Shown: positions 27,943-36,954 of the stretch, in pieces
Numbering within the stretch: the first letter of the stretch is position 1
How the letters are laid out: each line of letters starts with the position of its first letter
Source: Arthrobacter sp. 35W
GTDB taxonomy: Bacteria > Actinomycetota > Actinomycetes > Actinomycetales > Micrococcaceae
DNA: 64,000 nucleotides
Direction of reading: 5' to 3'
Assembly: GCF_000482545.1 (NCBI RefSeq)
Contig: NZ_KI519454.1
Location: 2,454,954 to 2,518,953 of the forward strand
The notes under the pieces: model-generated
What the model was told of the DNA's origin: nothing
Seen by the model: the letters and a program-made list of their open reading frames with translations, nothing else
The model's database searches: none
Program-made: the position numbers and the translations under genes

Positions 27943-28842
27943 TCAGGCCTTGGCGAGGGCCGCCTGGTTGGCACCGGGCAGTTTGCGGGAGGTCCAGCCA
28001 TGCCGGCGGCGGTAGGCGCCGATGCCCCGGCAGACGACATAGATGAGGAACGAGAGGGTGGTGACATAGGGGCTGATCGGGATGCTGCCGCCCAGGGCCA
28101 GCATGATGCCGCCCACGGTGGACACCATCGCGAACGAGACGCTGAGCGCCACCACGGCCTTGGGCGCAGCGGTGACCTGCAGCGCCGCGGCGGCGGGGGT
28201 GATGAGCAGGGCCAGCACCAGCAGGGCGCCCACCACCTGGATGGACAGGGCCACGGAAATGCCCAGCAGGAACATGAATACCAGCGAGAGCGTGCGCACG
28301 GGCACGCCGCGGGCCGCGGCGATCTCGGGGTCCGCGCTGGCAAAGGTCAGCGGCCGCCAGATGGCCACCAGCCCCGCCACGACAATGAGCGCCGTCGCCG
28401 CCAGCACCGACAATTGGGCGGTGTCCACGGCCACGATCTGCCCCGTGAGCAGGCCAAACTTGTTGGCCGCGCGGCCCTGGTACAGGGAGAGGAACAGGAT
28501 GCCCAGGCCCAGCCCAAAGGGCATGATGACGCCGATCACCGAGTTCCTATCGCGCGCCCGGACCCCCATCACGCCCAGCAGCAGGGCTGCCAGCACGGAG
28601 CCGGCCAGCGACCCGAAGATCACATCCGCGCCGATCAACAGTGCGAATGCCGCGCCGGCAAAGGAGAGTTCAGCGATGCCGTGCACGGCGAAGGCCAGAT
28701 CGCGCATCATGACGAAGGTGCCGATCAACCCGCCCACCAGGCCCAGGACGGCGCCGGCCAGCAGGGAATCGCGGAAGAGCGGCAGCAGTTCCCCGTAGTT
28801 GCTGAAATTGAAGACGGCCTCCATGAAGTCGTTGAAGGTCAT
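27943..28842 (-). CDS. znuB: Zinc/manganese ABC transporter permease
   Basis: ABC-3 family permease of 299 residues with about eight transmembrane helices (early LLPLFRDSLLAGAVLGLVGG; AVHGIAELSFAGAAFALLIG is the family signature). Third gene of a znuA-znuC-znuB-type operon; its ATG overlaps the ATPase stop (TGATG). The upstream Zur-type box supports zinc as substrate, though manganese cannot be excluded from the protein alone. Symbol assigned by position and family. Confidence 0.88.
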   Translation of the reverse strand: MTFNDFMEAVFNFSNYGELLPLFRDSLLAGAVLGLVGGLIGTFVMMRDLAFAVHGIAELSFAGAAFALLIGADVIFGSLAGSVLAALLLGVMGVRARDRNSVIGVIMPFGLGLGILFLSLYQGRAANKFGLLTGQIVAVDTAQLSVLAATALIVVAGLVAIWRPLTFASADPEIAAARGVPVRTLSLVFMFLLGISVALSIQVVGALLVLALLITPAAAALQVTAAPKAVVALSVSFAMVSTVGGIMLALGGSIPISPYVTTLSFLIYVVCRGIGAYRRRHGWTSRKLPGANQAALAKA

Positions 28843-29651
28843 CAGTGCTCCTCGAAGGTGTCGTGGTCATGGCTGTGCGTGGTGGCATCGGGCAGCCCCA
28901 CCACCACAATCCGGCCGTTGGTGTGGAGCACCTCGACATGCGTGCCGTACAGATCCGAAAGGACCTCCGTGGTCATGACCTCGGCCGGGCTGCCCACACG
29001 GAACCGCCCGCCGGCCAGATACAGCACCCTGTCCACGTGGTCCAGGATGGGGTTGATCTCGTGCGTGACGAAGACGACGGCGGTGTTGTGCTCCGTGGCC
29101 TGCCTCCCGACGAGCGCACTGACGGCCTTCTGGTGCTGCAGGTCCAGCGAGAGCAGGGGCTCATCGCACAACAGCACCTCAGGGGAGGTCGCCAGCGCCT
29201 GTGCCACGCGCAGGCGCTGCTGCTCGCCGCCGGAGAGCATGCCCACGGGAACCTTGGCGTAGCCCTCGGCGCCGACCTGGGCCAGCAGTTCATCCACCCT
29301 GCGCTTGTGGTGGTGCCCGCCAAGCCGGATGCCCCAACGGTGCCCGTCCAGGCCCATCCCCACCAGATCGCGGGCGCGCAGCGGGGTGTCAGCGGCAAAG
29401 CCCTTTTGCTGGGGCACATACCCGATGTGGTTGCTGCCGCGCTTGGCGGCCTCGCCGCCCACCATCACGGTGCCGCCGCTGAGCGGGGCCAGCCCGAGGA
29501 GGACCTTCAGGAAGCTGGTCTTGCCGCTGCCGTTGGGCCCCAGGACGGCGAAAAACTCGCCGGCCTGGATGTCCAGGTCCAGCCCGTCCCAGAGGGTGCG
29601 TTCGCCATAACTAAGCCTGGCGTTGCGCAGACTGACCACTGGTGCGGGCAT
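28842..29651 (-). CDS. znuC: Zinc/manganese ABC transporter ATP-binding protein
   Basis: A 269-residue ABC ATPase of the metal-uptake branch. Walker A is GPNGSGKTS, Q-loop is YVPQQKGF, signature LSGGEQQRLRVAQAL, Walker B LLCDEPLLSLDL and switch FVTHEIN. The C-terminal tail is His-rich (ATTHSHDHDTFEEH), which may bind metal. Start ATG 29651. The 84-bp gap to the binding-protein gene has no clear promoter. Second gene of the operon. Confidence 0.9.
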   Translation of the reverse strand: MPAPVVSLRNARLSYGERTLWDGLDLDIQAGEFFAVLGPNGSGKTSFLKVLLGLAPLSGGTVMVGGEAAKRGSNHIGYVPQQKGFAADTPLRARDLVGMGLDGHRWGIRLGGHHHKRRVDELLAQVGAEGYAKVPVGMLSGGEQQRLRVAQALATSPEVLLCDEPLLSLDLQHQKAVSALVGRQATEHNTAVVFVTHEINPILDHVDRVLYLAGGRFRVGSPAEVMTTEVLSDLYGTHVEVLHTNGRIVVVGLPDATTHSHDHDTFEEH

Positions 29652-29735
29652 GGAATTCCTAGCGTTCTTTGTTGGCGCGGCGTTGGCAAGCAGCTGGCAC
29701 GGAGAAGCCTCCGCCCCTATAGCTTATGGGGTTGG

Positions 29736-30665
29736 TCAGCCGTTCAGGGCCGACTCAATGGCCGCCACATTGGCGTCCATCCACCCCGTGTACTGCTGGC
29801 CCGCGGGCAGGGTCTCGCTGAAGTCCACCACCGGCACCTTGGCGGCCTCGGCGGCCTTCTTCACCAGGATGGTGGCAGGCCCCTCGGTCTGCGTGTTGTA
29901 GGCGAGGAACTTCACCGATCCCGCGCCCATCAGGTCCGTGGCGGCCTTCAGCACGGCGGCCGGAACGTCGGTTCCCTCTTCGATGGCTTGGGAGAAATCG
30001 GCGGGCATGGCGTTGGACAGGCCGGCCGCTTCGAGCAGGTAGAGCGGAACGGGTTCCGTCACGGCCACGGAGGCGCCGCCGTCGGCCGTCTTCAACGCGG
30101 CAAGGCGGGTTTCCAGCCCGGCCAACGTGGACTTGAACTCGGTGGCATTGGCGGTGAATGCCGCGGCGTTGGCACCGTCGAGGGCGCCGAAGCGGGTTGC
30201 GAGGTCATCGGCCAGCGCCCCCATGGTGGGCAGGTTGTACCATAGGTGCTCATTGAAGCCCTCCCCCACCTCAAGGCCGGACAGCTCCACGACGTTCACG
30301 GTCTTCGCGGCGTCCAGCTGGCCGGCGGCGAGCTTGTCGAAGAAGTCATCGTAGCCGCCGCCGTTTTCGATGCCGAGATCGGCCTTGGACACCGCCAGCT
30401 TGTCCTGCGCCGTGGCCTCGTAGGAGTGCGGGTCCTGGCCGGGCTTGGAGATGATCGAGTGCACGTTCACCTTGTCCCCGCCGATGGCCGCGGCAATGCT
30501 GCCGTAGACGTCGGTGGAGGCTACGACCTCGATGGTCCCCTCCGCCGCCGGCGACGACGACGCTCCCCCCGCTGCCCCGCCCGAGCAGGCGGCCAGCGAT
30601 CCTGCCACCACCAGGGCAAGGGATGCCAGCAGGGTGGAACGGGTGCGGTTCATTCGGTGCAGCAT
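29736..30665 (-). CDS. znuA: Zinc/manganese ABC transporter substrate-binding lipoprotein
   Basis: Cluster A-I metal-binding lipoprotein, 309 residues. The signal peptide ends in the lipobox SLAACSGG. The metal site is probably formed by H in GQDPHSYEAT, H in FNEHLWYNL, E in TEPVPLYLL and D in VVDFSETLP. No His-rich loop is present, unlike many zinc-specific ZnuA proteins, so manganese remains possible. GAGGT four bases before ATG 30665 favours this start over the ATG four codons inside. A Zur-like box lies about 60 bp upstream, pointing to induction under zinc shortage. Confidence 0.87.
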   Translation of the reverse strand: MLHRMNRTRSTLLASLALVVAGSLAACSGGAAGGASSSPAAEGTIEVVASTDVYGSIAAAIGGDKVNVHSIISKPGQDPHSYEATAQDKLAVSKADLGIENGGGYDDFFDKLAAGQLDAAKTVNVVELSGLEVGEGFNEHLWYNLPTMGALADDLATRFGALDGANAAAFTANATEFKSTLAGLETRLAALKTADGGASVAVTEPVPLYLLEAAGLSNAMPADFSQAIEEGTDVPAAVLKAATDLMGAGSVKFLAYNTQTEGPATILVKKAAEAAKVPVVDFSETLPAGQQYTGWMDANVAAIESALNG

Positions 30666-30725
30666 GGGACCTCGGTTCAGCTAATGAGAACGTTTACCAA
30701 TAAGACTGGTTCCAGCATAACCCAA

Positions 30726-30742
30726 ATGGGAATCATTCGCAT
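30726..30742. promoter_or_regulatory. Zur-type operator upstream of the zinc transporter
   Basis: ATGGGAAT-C-ATTCGCAT, an 8-1-8 palindrome with one mismatch, fitting the actinobacterial Zur pattern TGxxAATCATTxxCA. A weaker related site (TGAGAACGTTTACCA) lies at 30685-30699, nearer the gene. Binding by the Zur-like protein encoded at 21123 is inferred. Confidence 0.65.
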
Positions 30743-30762
30743 AAGCGCGCGGCCGCCACCGC

Positions 30763-30816
30763 CACAAAAACAGCCGGTCCTGCGGATCCACGGCACTCGT
30801 GGTTCCGCAGGACCGG
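30763..30816 (-). terminator. Intrinsic terminator of ilvD
   Basis: A long hairpin: 13-bp outer stem CCGGTCCTGCGGA/TCCGCAGGACCGG (30774-30786/30804-30816), a T-T mismatch and a 5-bp inner stem CCACG/CGTGG. On the minus strand it is followed by CTGTTTTTGTG, a true U-run. It lies 26 bp after the ilvD stop. Confidence 0.9.
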
Positions 30817-30841
30817 CCCGCAGGTGGTGGACGGCAGCGTA

Positions 30842-32710
30842 CTAGACCAGGCTGGCGATCGTCAGCGGCTGCAGCGGCACGTGCCGCACGGCGCCCTTGT
30901 CCGCCGACAGCGCGAAGGCCGCGTAGGCCCGCAGCGCCGGGGACACGGCCCGCTCGCGGTTCCGCGGCTGGTATCCGATGGTCGACTCCAGCACCGCGCG
31001 GCGGCGGTCAAGTTCGTCCTCGGACACCTCCACCGTGATGGACCGGGCGGGGATGTCTATGGAAATGATGTCGCCATCCTCCACGAGGGCGATGTTGCCG
31101 CCCGCTGCCGCCTCCGGGGACACATGGCCAATGGAGAGGCCCGACGTGCCGCCGGAGAACCGGCCATCGGTGATCAGGGCGCATTTCGCGCCCAGCCCCA
31201 GGCCCTTCAGGAATGACGTTGGGTAGAGCATCTCCTGCATGCCCGGGCCGCCGCGCGGACCCTCGTAGCGGATGACGACGACGTCGCCGGCGACGATCCG
31301 CTTGCTGAGGATGGCCTCGACGGCGTCGTCCTGCGATTCAAAGACCACGGCCGGGCCGGAGAACTTGAAGATTGATTCGTCCACGCCCGCGGTCTTCACC
31401 ACGCAGCCATCGACGGAGATGTTGCCGCGCAGCACGGCCAGACCGCCCTCGACGGTGTGGGCGTTCTCAACGGAGCGGATGCAGCCATCCTCACCGTCGG
31501 TGTCCAGGGTGTCCCAGCGCTCGGACTGGGAGAAGGCTGTGGCGGAGCGGACGCAGCCGGGGGCCGCATGGAACAACTCAACCGCGGTGTCCGTGGCCTT
31601 GCCGCCGCGGATGTCCCAGTCGTCCAGCCAGGTGCGCAGGTCGTTGCTGTGCACTGAGCGCACGTCGTGGTTGAGCATTCCGCCGCGGTCCAGCTCGCCC
31701 AGGATCGCCGGGATGCCGCCGGCGCGGTGGACGTCCTCGATCAGGTAGACGCCGTTGGGCGCCACCTTCGACAGGCACGGGGTGCGGCGCGAAATGGCGT
31801 CGATGTCCTCGAGGGTGAAGTCGAGCTCGGCCTCCTGGGCTGCGGCCAGCAGGTGCAGGATGGTGTTCGAGGAGCCGCCCATGGCAATGTCCATGGTCAT
31901 GGCGTTCTCGAAGGCGGCGCGGTCGGCGATCGCCCGCGGCAGCACGGAGGCGTCGTCGTCGTCGTAGTAGGCCTTGGTGATGTCGACAATGGCCTTGCCA
32001 GCATCCTCGTAGAGGTCCTTGCGGGCCGTGTGCGTGGCCAGCGTGGTGCCGTTGCCCGGCAGGGACAGGCCCAGGGCCTCGGTGAGGCAGTTCATGGAGT
32101 TGGCAGTGAACATGCCCGAGCAGGAGCCACAGGTGGGGCAGGCATTCTCCTCCAGGCGGAGCAGATCCGCATCGGAGACAGATTCGTCCACGGCGTCGGC
32201 GATCGCGGAGATCAGGTTCAGGCGCTTGCGCACGGTTCCGTCGACCAGGATGGCGGTGCCGCCCTCCATCGGGCCGCCGCTGACGAAGACGGTGGGGATG
32301 TTCAAGCGCAGGGCAGCCATCAACATGCCGGGCGTGATCTTGTCGCAGTTGGAGATGCAGATCAGGGCATCGGCACAGTGGGCGTTGACCATGTACTCGA
32401 CCGAGTCGGCAATGAGGTCGCGGGAGGGCAGCGAGTAGAGCATGCCGCCGTGGCCCATCGCGATGCCATCGTCGACCGCGATGGTGTTGAATTCCCGGGG
32501 GATGCCACCGGCTTCGATGATGGCGTCGGAGACAATGCGGCCGACGGGCTGGAGGTGGGTGTGGCCGGGGACGAATTCGGTGAAGCTGTTCGCGACGGCG
32601 ATGATCGGCTTGCCGAAATCGGAGCCCTTGACTCCGGCGGCGCGGAGCAGGGCGCGGGCGCCGACCATGTTGCGGCCGTGGGTGACTGTTCGTGAGCGTA
32701 GTTCAGGCAT
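30842..32710 (-). CDS. ilvD: Dihydroxy-acid dehydratase
   Basis: Iron-sulfur dehydratase of branched-chain amino acid synthesis, converting 2,3-dihydroxy-isovalerate and -methylvalerate to the 2-keto acids. The 622-residue protein has the long-form IlvD features: [20 protein letters not shown] and [20 protein letters not shown], which provide the three cluster cysteines. The C-terminal domain contains [21 protein letters not shown]. The frame extends to a TTG at 32722, but ATG 32708-32710 ([15 protein letters not shown]) is the normal start. Divergent from the MmyB-type gene and ended by a clear terminator. Confidence 0.97.
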   Translation of the reverse strand: MPELRSRTVTHGRNMVGARALLRAAGVKGSDFGKPIIAVANSFTEFVPGHTHLQPVGRIVSDAIIEAGGIPREFNTIAVDDGIAMGHGGMLYSLPSRDLIADSVEYMVNAHCADALICISNCDKITPGMLMAALRLNIPTVFVSGGPMEGGTAILVDGTVRKRLNLISAIADAVDESVSDADLLRLEENACPTCGSCSGMFTANSMNCLTEALGLSLPGNGTTLATHTARKDLYEDAGKAIVDITKAYYDDDDASVLPRAIADRAAFENAMTMDIAMGGSSNTILHLLAAAQEAELDFTLEDIDAISRRTPCLSKVAPNGVYLIEDVHRAGGIPAILGELDRGGMLNHDVRSVHSNDLRTWLDDWDIRGGKATDTAVELFHAAPGCVRSATAFSQSERWDTLDTDGEDGCIRSVENAHTVEGGLAVLRGNISVDGCVVKTAGVDESIFKFSGPAVVFESQDDAVEAILSKRIVAGDVVVIRYEGPRGGPGMQEMLYPTSFLKGLGLGAKCALITDGRFSGGTSGLSIGHVSPEAAAGGNIALVEDGDIISIDIPARSITVEVSEDELDRRRAVLESTIGYQPRNRERAVSPALRAYAAFALSADKGAVRHVPLQPLTIASLV

Positions 32711-32759
32711 GGCACTAGTCAATCATCAGAACCGATGGATCAAGAAGACGCTCCTGATA

Positions 32760-32778
32760 CTAGTAGTGGCAGTGCTAG
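32760..32778. promoter_or_regulatory. Imperfect palindrome, candidate operator
   Basis: CTAGTAGT-GGC-AGTGCTAG, six of eight positions paired. It sits about 10 bp before the ATG at 32789, adjoining its -10-like TAGATT. A local site for the encoded HTH regulator is plausible but weakly supported. Confidence 0.35.
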
Positions 32779-32788
32779 ATTTAGTGGA

Positions 32789-33616
32789 ATGAGTGATGAG
32801 CGCAGGCGGGAGCTGGGCCAGTTCCTGCGCGACAGGCGCGGGAGCCTGGTCAGGGCGGAATTGGGCCTGGGGCCGATCGGCCGAAGCCGGACCGTGGGGC
32901 TGCGCCGCGAGGAGGTTGCCTCCTTCGCCGCCGTCAGCGTCACCTGGTACACCTGGCTGGAACAGGGCCGCGAGATCAACGCCTCGCGCCAGGTGCTGGA
33001 CGCCATCGCCCGGGTCTTCTCACTGACCGCAGCCGAGAAATCGTATCTGCTGGCCATGGGCGGCTACGCCCCGATGCCGGCAACGGAGGCCGCCACGATC
33101 GAGCAGGCCCCCGCCCACCTGCAGCGGCTGCTTGATGCCCTCGACTTCCCGGCCTTTGCCGTGGCTCCGGATTGGGGAATTGCCGGCTGGAACCGCGCCT
33201 ACGCCGGGCTCTATTCACGGATTTCCGCCGTCGACCCGGCCGATCGGAATCTGCTGTGGCTGATCTTCACGGACCCGCACCTGCGCGAGATGCTGCCCGA
33301 TTGGAAGGAAACCTCGCGCCACTTTGTGGCCGAGTTCCGCGCGGAGGCCGGAGCCCGGATCGGCTCGGCGGCGCACTCGGCGCTGATCGAAAGGCTCAGC
33401 TCAGCCAGCCCCGAATTTGCCCAGCTGTGGGCCGACCGCGGCGTGGAGCGCTTTGCCTCCAGACAGCGGGTGTTCCTGCACCCCGTCGTCGGCGAACTGG
33501 TCTTCGAGCAGCACCGGCTGGTGCCCTCGGATGCACCGGAGCTTCATCTGGTGATGTACGCTCCGGTGTCCGGGACTCCAACCGGCGGACGGATGCCCGC
33601 TCTGCGGGCGAGCTGA
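32789..33616 (+). CDS. MmyB-like helix-turn-helix transcriptional regulator
   Basis: A 275-residue regulator. The N-terminal XRE-type helix-turn-helix (residues ~8-80) contains GLRREEVASFAAVSVTWYTW and LEQGREINAS, typical of the MmyB group. The C-terminal MmyB ligand-binding (PAS-like) domain contains WNRAYAGLYSRIS and the family ending VFLHPVVGELVFEQHRL. ATG 32789 follows TAGATT by seven bases, so leaderless. Divergent from ilvD; its usual target would be an adjacent oxidoreductase, which is absent here, so its regulon is unknown. Ends four bases from the convergent CNNM gene. Confidence 0.9.
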   Translation: MSDERRRELGQFLRDRRGSLVRAELGLGPIGRSRTVGLRREEVASFAAVSVTWYTWLEQGREINASRQVLDAIARVFSLTAAEKSYLLAMGGYAPMPATEAATIEQAPAHLQRLLDALDFPAFAVAPDWGIAGWNRAYAGLYSRISAVDPADRNLLWLIFTDPHLREMLPDWKETSRHFVAEFRAEAGARIGSAAHSALIERLSSASPEFAQLWADRGVERFASRQRVFLHPVVGELVFEQHRLVPSDAPELHLVMYAPVSGTPTGGRMPALRAS

Positions 33617-33620
33617 GCCG

Positions 33621-34691
33621 CTAGGCGGACTCGGCACCGTTGCTGCGGCGCCACACCTCGGCCTGGGTGGCGTCGTCGATCTCGCCCACCAACTGCTCGA
33701 TCACGTCCTCCAGGAACAGCACGCCGGTGGTGGCACCCTCGGCGGACACCACCCGGGCCAGATGCGATCCGGTGCGCTGCATGGTGGAGAGCGCATCCTC
33801 GATCTCCGTGGATTCGCCCAGGGTCACGAGCTTGCGCACGCGCCCCTTGGAAATGGGCCGCTCGTAGCCCTCGGGGCTGATGGTCAGCACATCCTTCAGA
33901 TGCAGATAGCCGGCCGGTGCCCCGTCCGAGTCCAGCACCACGAAGCGCGAGAAGCCCGTGCGGCGCACCAGCGTTTCCACGTCCGACGGCGTTGCCGCCG
34001 GTTCGACAGCGACGAGGTCGGCCACCGGAACCATCACGGAGCCGGCGGTCTGGGCGGAGAATTCCAAGGCGCCGGAAATCAGCCCGGTTTGGTCATCGAC
34101 CAGCCCCCTGCGGGTGGATTCCTGGACGATGCTCTGCACCTCCTCCAGGGTGAAGCTGGAGGAGACCTCGTCCTTGGGTTCGATGCCGAACAGCCGCACA
34201 ATGTGGTTGGCGGACCAGTTCAGCGCCGCGATGACGGGCTTGACGCCGCGGCCGATCAGCACCAGCGGCGGAGCCAGCAGCAGCGCCGCCTTGTCCGCCA
34301 CGGAGACGGAGATGTTCTTGGGAACCATCTCACCAAAGGTCACGTGCAGGAACGTCACCAGCAGCAGGGTGATGACGAAGGACAGCGGTCCCGCCACCTC
34401 GTCGGGGATGCCCAGCAGATGCATCGGATCCGCCAACAGGTGGTGGATGGCCGGCTCCGCCACGTTCAGGATCAGCAGCGAACAGACAGTGATGCCCAAT
34501 TGGGCGCAGGCCAGCATCAGGGAGACATTCTCCATGGCGTACAGCGTGGTCTTGGCACGGGCGGACCCGGCCTCGGCCAACGGCTCGATCTGGCTGCGCC
34601 GGGCCGACATGATGGCGAACTCGGCCGCCACGAAGAAGGCGTTGCCCAGCAGGAGGATCACCAGCCACAGGATTCCAACCCAGTCGCTCAT
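33621..34691 (-). CDS. CNNM/CBS-domain membrane protein (hemolysin family)
   Basis: A 356-residue protein with an N-terminal CNNM (DUF21) domain with about four membrane segments (start MSDWVGILWLVILLLGNAFF; FGEMVPKNISVSVADKAAL is the DUF21 signature), then two CBS domains (about 205-330). It lacks the C-terminal CorC/HlyC domain of its neighbour. Family members export magnesium or cobalt or regulate ion balance. Its ATG overlaps the stop of the upstream paralogue (ATGA), so the two probably act as a heteromeric pair. Confidence 0.88.
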   Translation of the reverse strand: MSDWVGILWLVILLLGNAFFVAAEFAIMSARRSQIEPLAEAGSARAKTTLYAMENVSLMLACAQLGITVCSLLILNVAEPAIHHLLADPMHLLGIPDEVAGPLSFVITLLLVTFLHVTFGEMVPKNISVSVADKAALLLAPPLVLIGRGVKPVIAALNWSANHIVRLFGIEPKDEVSSSFTLEEVQSIVQESTRRGLVDDQTGLISGALEFSAQTAGSVMVPVADLVAVEPAATPSDVETLVRRTGFSRFVVLDSDGAPAGYLHLKDVLTISPEGYERPISKGRVRKLVTLGESTEIEDALSTMQRTGSHLARVVSAEGATTGVLFLEDVIEQLVGEIDDATQAEVWRRSNGAESA

Positions 34692-36040
34692 CGGGCACCG
34701 CCGTTTCCGGCACGGGTGCCATCCTCATCGGAGTCCGGCCCGGCCTCGGGGCTGGGGACGAACCTGATGCGGTCGATGCGCCGCTGCTCCAGGCGTTCCA
34801 CCTGCAGCACTCCACCGTCCACCGGGACGGTGTCGCCCAGCAACGGAATGCGGCCGAGCGCTGCCATCATGAAGCCGCCCACGGTTTCGTAGCTGGCCTC
34901 ATCGGGCACGCTCAGGCCCGGGATCTGCTCGGAGGCTTCGTCCGGGCGCAGCAGGCCGGGGAAATGCCAGCTGTCGTCGTCACTGTGCTTGACGCCGGGC
35001 CGGGAGCGGTCGTGCTCGTCGGAGACTTCGCCCACGATTTCCTCCACCAGATCCTCCAGCGTGGTGACGCCGGCGGTTCCACCGTATTCGTCCATCACCA
35101 CAGCCAGCTGCAGATTTCCTTCGCGCAGCTGCAGCAGCAGGGCGTCGAGGTGGATCGTTTCGGGCACGCGCAGCACCTCGGTCATGATCGCGCCGGCTTC
35201 CACATCGGAGCGCTTGTGCGCCGGGATGGCCACTGCCTTCTTCACATGCACCACTCCCCTGATGTCATCGGAGGATTCGCCGATCACGGGAAAGCGCGAG
35301 TAGCCGGTGCGCCGTGCGGCGTCGATGATCTCCTGCACGGGGGCGTCGGCGTCGATGGTTTCCACGCGGATGCGCGGGGTCATGACGTCGGCGGCGCTGC
35401 GTTCGGAGAAGCTCAGCGTCCGTGCCAAAAAGCGCGCCGTGCCGGGGTCCAGGGTTCCCATGGCCGCCGAGCGGCGGACCAGGGACGCGAGCTCCGCCGG
35501 CGACCGCGCACCGGAGATCTCCTCCTTGGCCTCGAGGCCGAAGAGGTGGAGCACCTTGTTGGAAAAGCCGTTGAGCACCACGATGGCGGGCTTGAAGATG
35601 GCGGTGAACACCAGCTGCGGACGGGCCACGGCCTTGCCGATTTCAAAGGACTTCGAGATGGCCATGTTCTTGGGCACCAGCTCGCCGATCAGCATCGAGA
35701 GCAGCGTGGCCAGGATCATGGCGGTGGTCAGCGCGACAGGCTGCACGGCGGAGGCGGGAAGCCCGGCGCCGGCCAGCGGCCCCGCGAGCAGCGCGCCCAG
35801 GGAGGGCTCCATGACGAAACCGGTCATGAGCGTGGTCAAGGTGATGCCCAATTGGCAGCTGGACAGCTGCGTGGAGAGGGACTTGAGGCAGTGCAGCAGC
35901 GGCTTGGCGGCGTGATCGCCGGCATCCACGGCGCGCTGCACAGTGGTCTGGTCCAAAGCGACCAGGGAGAATTCAACGGCGACAAAGAAGCCGGTTCCCA
36001 GAATCAGCAGGATGCCTGCCAGCAGGAGGAGCCATTCCAT
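34688..36040 (-). CDS. CNNM/CBS/CorC-domain membrane protein (hemolysin family)
   Basis: A 450-residue protein: DUF21 membrane domain (residues 1-190, with IGELVPKNMAISKSFEIGKA), two CBS domains (about 210-335, SAADVMTPRIRVETIDADAP) and a C-terminal CorC_HlyC transporter-associated domain with the conserved VMDEYGGTAGVTTLEDLVEE. Likely role: divalent cation (Mg/Co) efflux or its control. GGGGAGG precedes ATG 36040 by eleven bases. Preceded by a 290-bp stretch with several GC hairpins; coupled to the shorter paralogue downstream. Confidence 0.9.
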   Translation of the reverse strand: MEWLLLLAGILLILGTGFFVAVEFSLVALDQTTVQRAVDAGDHAAKPLLHCLKSLSTQLSSCQLGITLTTLMTGFVMEPSLGALLAGPLAGAGLPASAVQPVALTTAMILATLLSMLIGELVPKNMAISKSFEIGKAVARPQLVFTAIFKPAIVVLNGFSNKVLHLFGLEAKEEISGARSPAELASLVRRSAAMGTLDPGTARFLARTLSFSERSAADVMTPRIRVETIDADAPVQEIIDAARRTGYSRFPVIGESSDDIRGVVHVKKAVAIPAHKRSDVEAGAIMTEVLRVPETIHLDALLLQLREGNLQLAVVMDEYGGTAGVTTLEDLVEEIVGEVSDEHDRSRPGVKHSDDDSWHFPGLLRPDEASEQIPGLSVPDEASYETVGGFMMAALGRIPLLGDTVPVDGGVLQVERLEQRRIDRIRFVPSPEAGPDSDEDGTRAGNGGAR

Positions 36041-36330
36041 TACAGCGCCATCCTCCCCTGAAAGGAGAACACGGCGGGGTGCCGGGCAGTGGCCCGCGCC
36101 GGCGGGGGGTGGTCGGCGCTGGGGCCGGCCGGGGAAAGCGTAGTTGTACGGTGGGCACGTGTGCGGGGTCTGCCGGCAGAGGCGGGGTTCGAATCGCTGC
36201 GGTTTGCACCGCAGGTCGACCCCGGGCGCCGGCCCCTAGAGTTGCTGTCCATAGGATTTTCAGTCTACATGAGCACGTTTGCAGCTTCCTGGGAATCGCC
36301 GACGGCGTCCGGGTCCGGCAGCGCCGGCGC
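36041..36330. other. Intergenic leader with nested GC hairpins, no gene seen
   Basis: No convincing ORF. On either strand it can form CGGGGTC...GACCCCG enclosing CTGCGG-TTTGCA-CCGCAG, plus GCCGGC repeats. It would be the 5' leader of the CNNM operon. I cannot match it to a known riboswitch. Confidence 0.35.
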
Positions 36331-36861
36331 TCAGGGCAGCGCCGTGGCCTCGCCCAGGGTGTGGAAACGGCGGCGGTGGTAGACCAACGGGCCCGCCCCG
36401 ACGTCCTCGGCGCCGCCCCGGGGCAGCACCTCCACCACGCGGGCGGCGATCAGCACCGAGCCTCCCGCGGGGGTCCGGCTGAGGATTTCGCAGCGCAGGG
36501 TGTGGCCGCCGTGTGCCAGCAGCGGCTCTCCCGTGGGCAGCGTGCGCCACTGAAGGCCGGACGTGAACCGTTCGCTGCCAGCGGTGGCAAAGAGCCGGGC
36601 CAGGGCGACGTCGGAGCTGCCCAGCAGGTGCACCACAAAAGTATCGGCCTCCGCGATGGCGGCGGCCGATCCGGCGCGCGAGGCCAACGAGAACGCCAGC
36701 AGGGGCGGCTCGGCGGAGACGGAGGCCACCGAGGAGGCCGTCAGCCCGACCGGGCCGGAGGCGCTGGCGGCCGTAATCACTGCCACGCCGGCGGGGTGGC
36801 TGCCAAAGGCCTCCTTGAAATCCTCGGTCAAGGTGGGGGCCAAAAGTGGCTGCGCCGTCAT
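36331..36861 (-). CDS. Flavin reductase-family protein
   Basis: A 176-residue FMN-binding split-barrel protein: FKEAFGSHPAGVAVITA, GPVGLTASSVASVSAEPPLLAFSLA and a C-terminal LVYHRRRFHTLG, all typical of the HpaC/flavin-reductase-like family that supplies reduced flavin. AGGA lies about eight bases before the ATG. Its promoter (36914-36944) has the long 19-bp spacer and palindrome of a MerR-type activator, and soxR is the next gene upstream, so redox-induced expression is likely. Confidence 0.88.
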   Translation of the reverse strand: MTAQPLLAPTLTEDFKEAFGSHPAGVAVITAASASGPVGLTASSVASVSAEPPLLAFSLASRAGSAAAIAEADTFVVHLLGSSDVALARLFATAGSERFTSGLQWRTLPTGEPLLAHGGHTLRCEILSRTPAGGSVLIAARVVEVLPRGGAEDVGAGPLVYHRRRFHTLGEATALP

Positions 36862-36913
36862 GGGTGTTTCCTGCCTGTATCCGCCCGCGGAGGACTTCCA
36901 CCGGCCAGCTACG

Positions 36914-36944
36914 ACTGTAGAACCTGAACTTTGGTTGAGGTCAA
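36914..36944 (-). promoter_or_regulatory. SoxR-type promoter of the flavin reductase gene
   Basis: -35 TTGACC (36939-36944), exactly 19 bp spacer, -10 TACAGT (36914-36919). The spacer holds CCTGAA-CTTTGG-TTGAGG (36923-36940), an 18-bp near-palindrome matching the SoxR-box layout CCTCAA-N6-TTGAGG with one mismatch. An over-long spacer with a centred box is the hallmark of MerR/SoxR activation. Confidence 0.75.
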
Positions 36945-36954
36945 ATCGAACCAG

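Noticed and set aside
29652-29735. CCCC...GGGG imperfect hairpin between znuA and znuC as an attenuator
   Set aside because: Pairing is weak and interrupted; no U-run.
36040-36056. Mini-ORF ATG-GCG-CTG-TAA whose stop overlaps the CNNM start (TAATG)
   Set aside because: The Shine-Dalgarno directly abuts its ATG, leaving no spacer, so it is unlikely to be translated.
36180-36240. T-arm-like GGGGTTCGAATC, suggesting a tRNA
   Set aside because: The T stem has a mismatch and a wobble, and no acceptor, D or anticodon arm can be formed on either strand.
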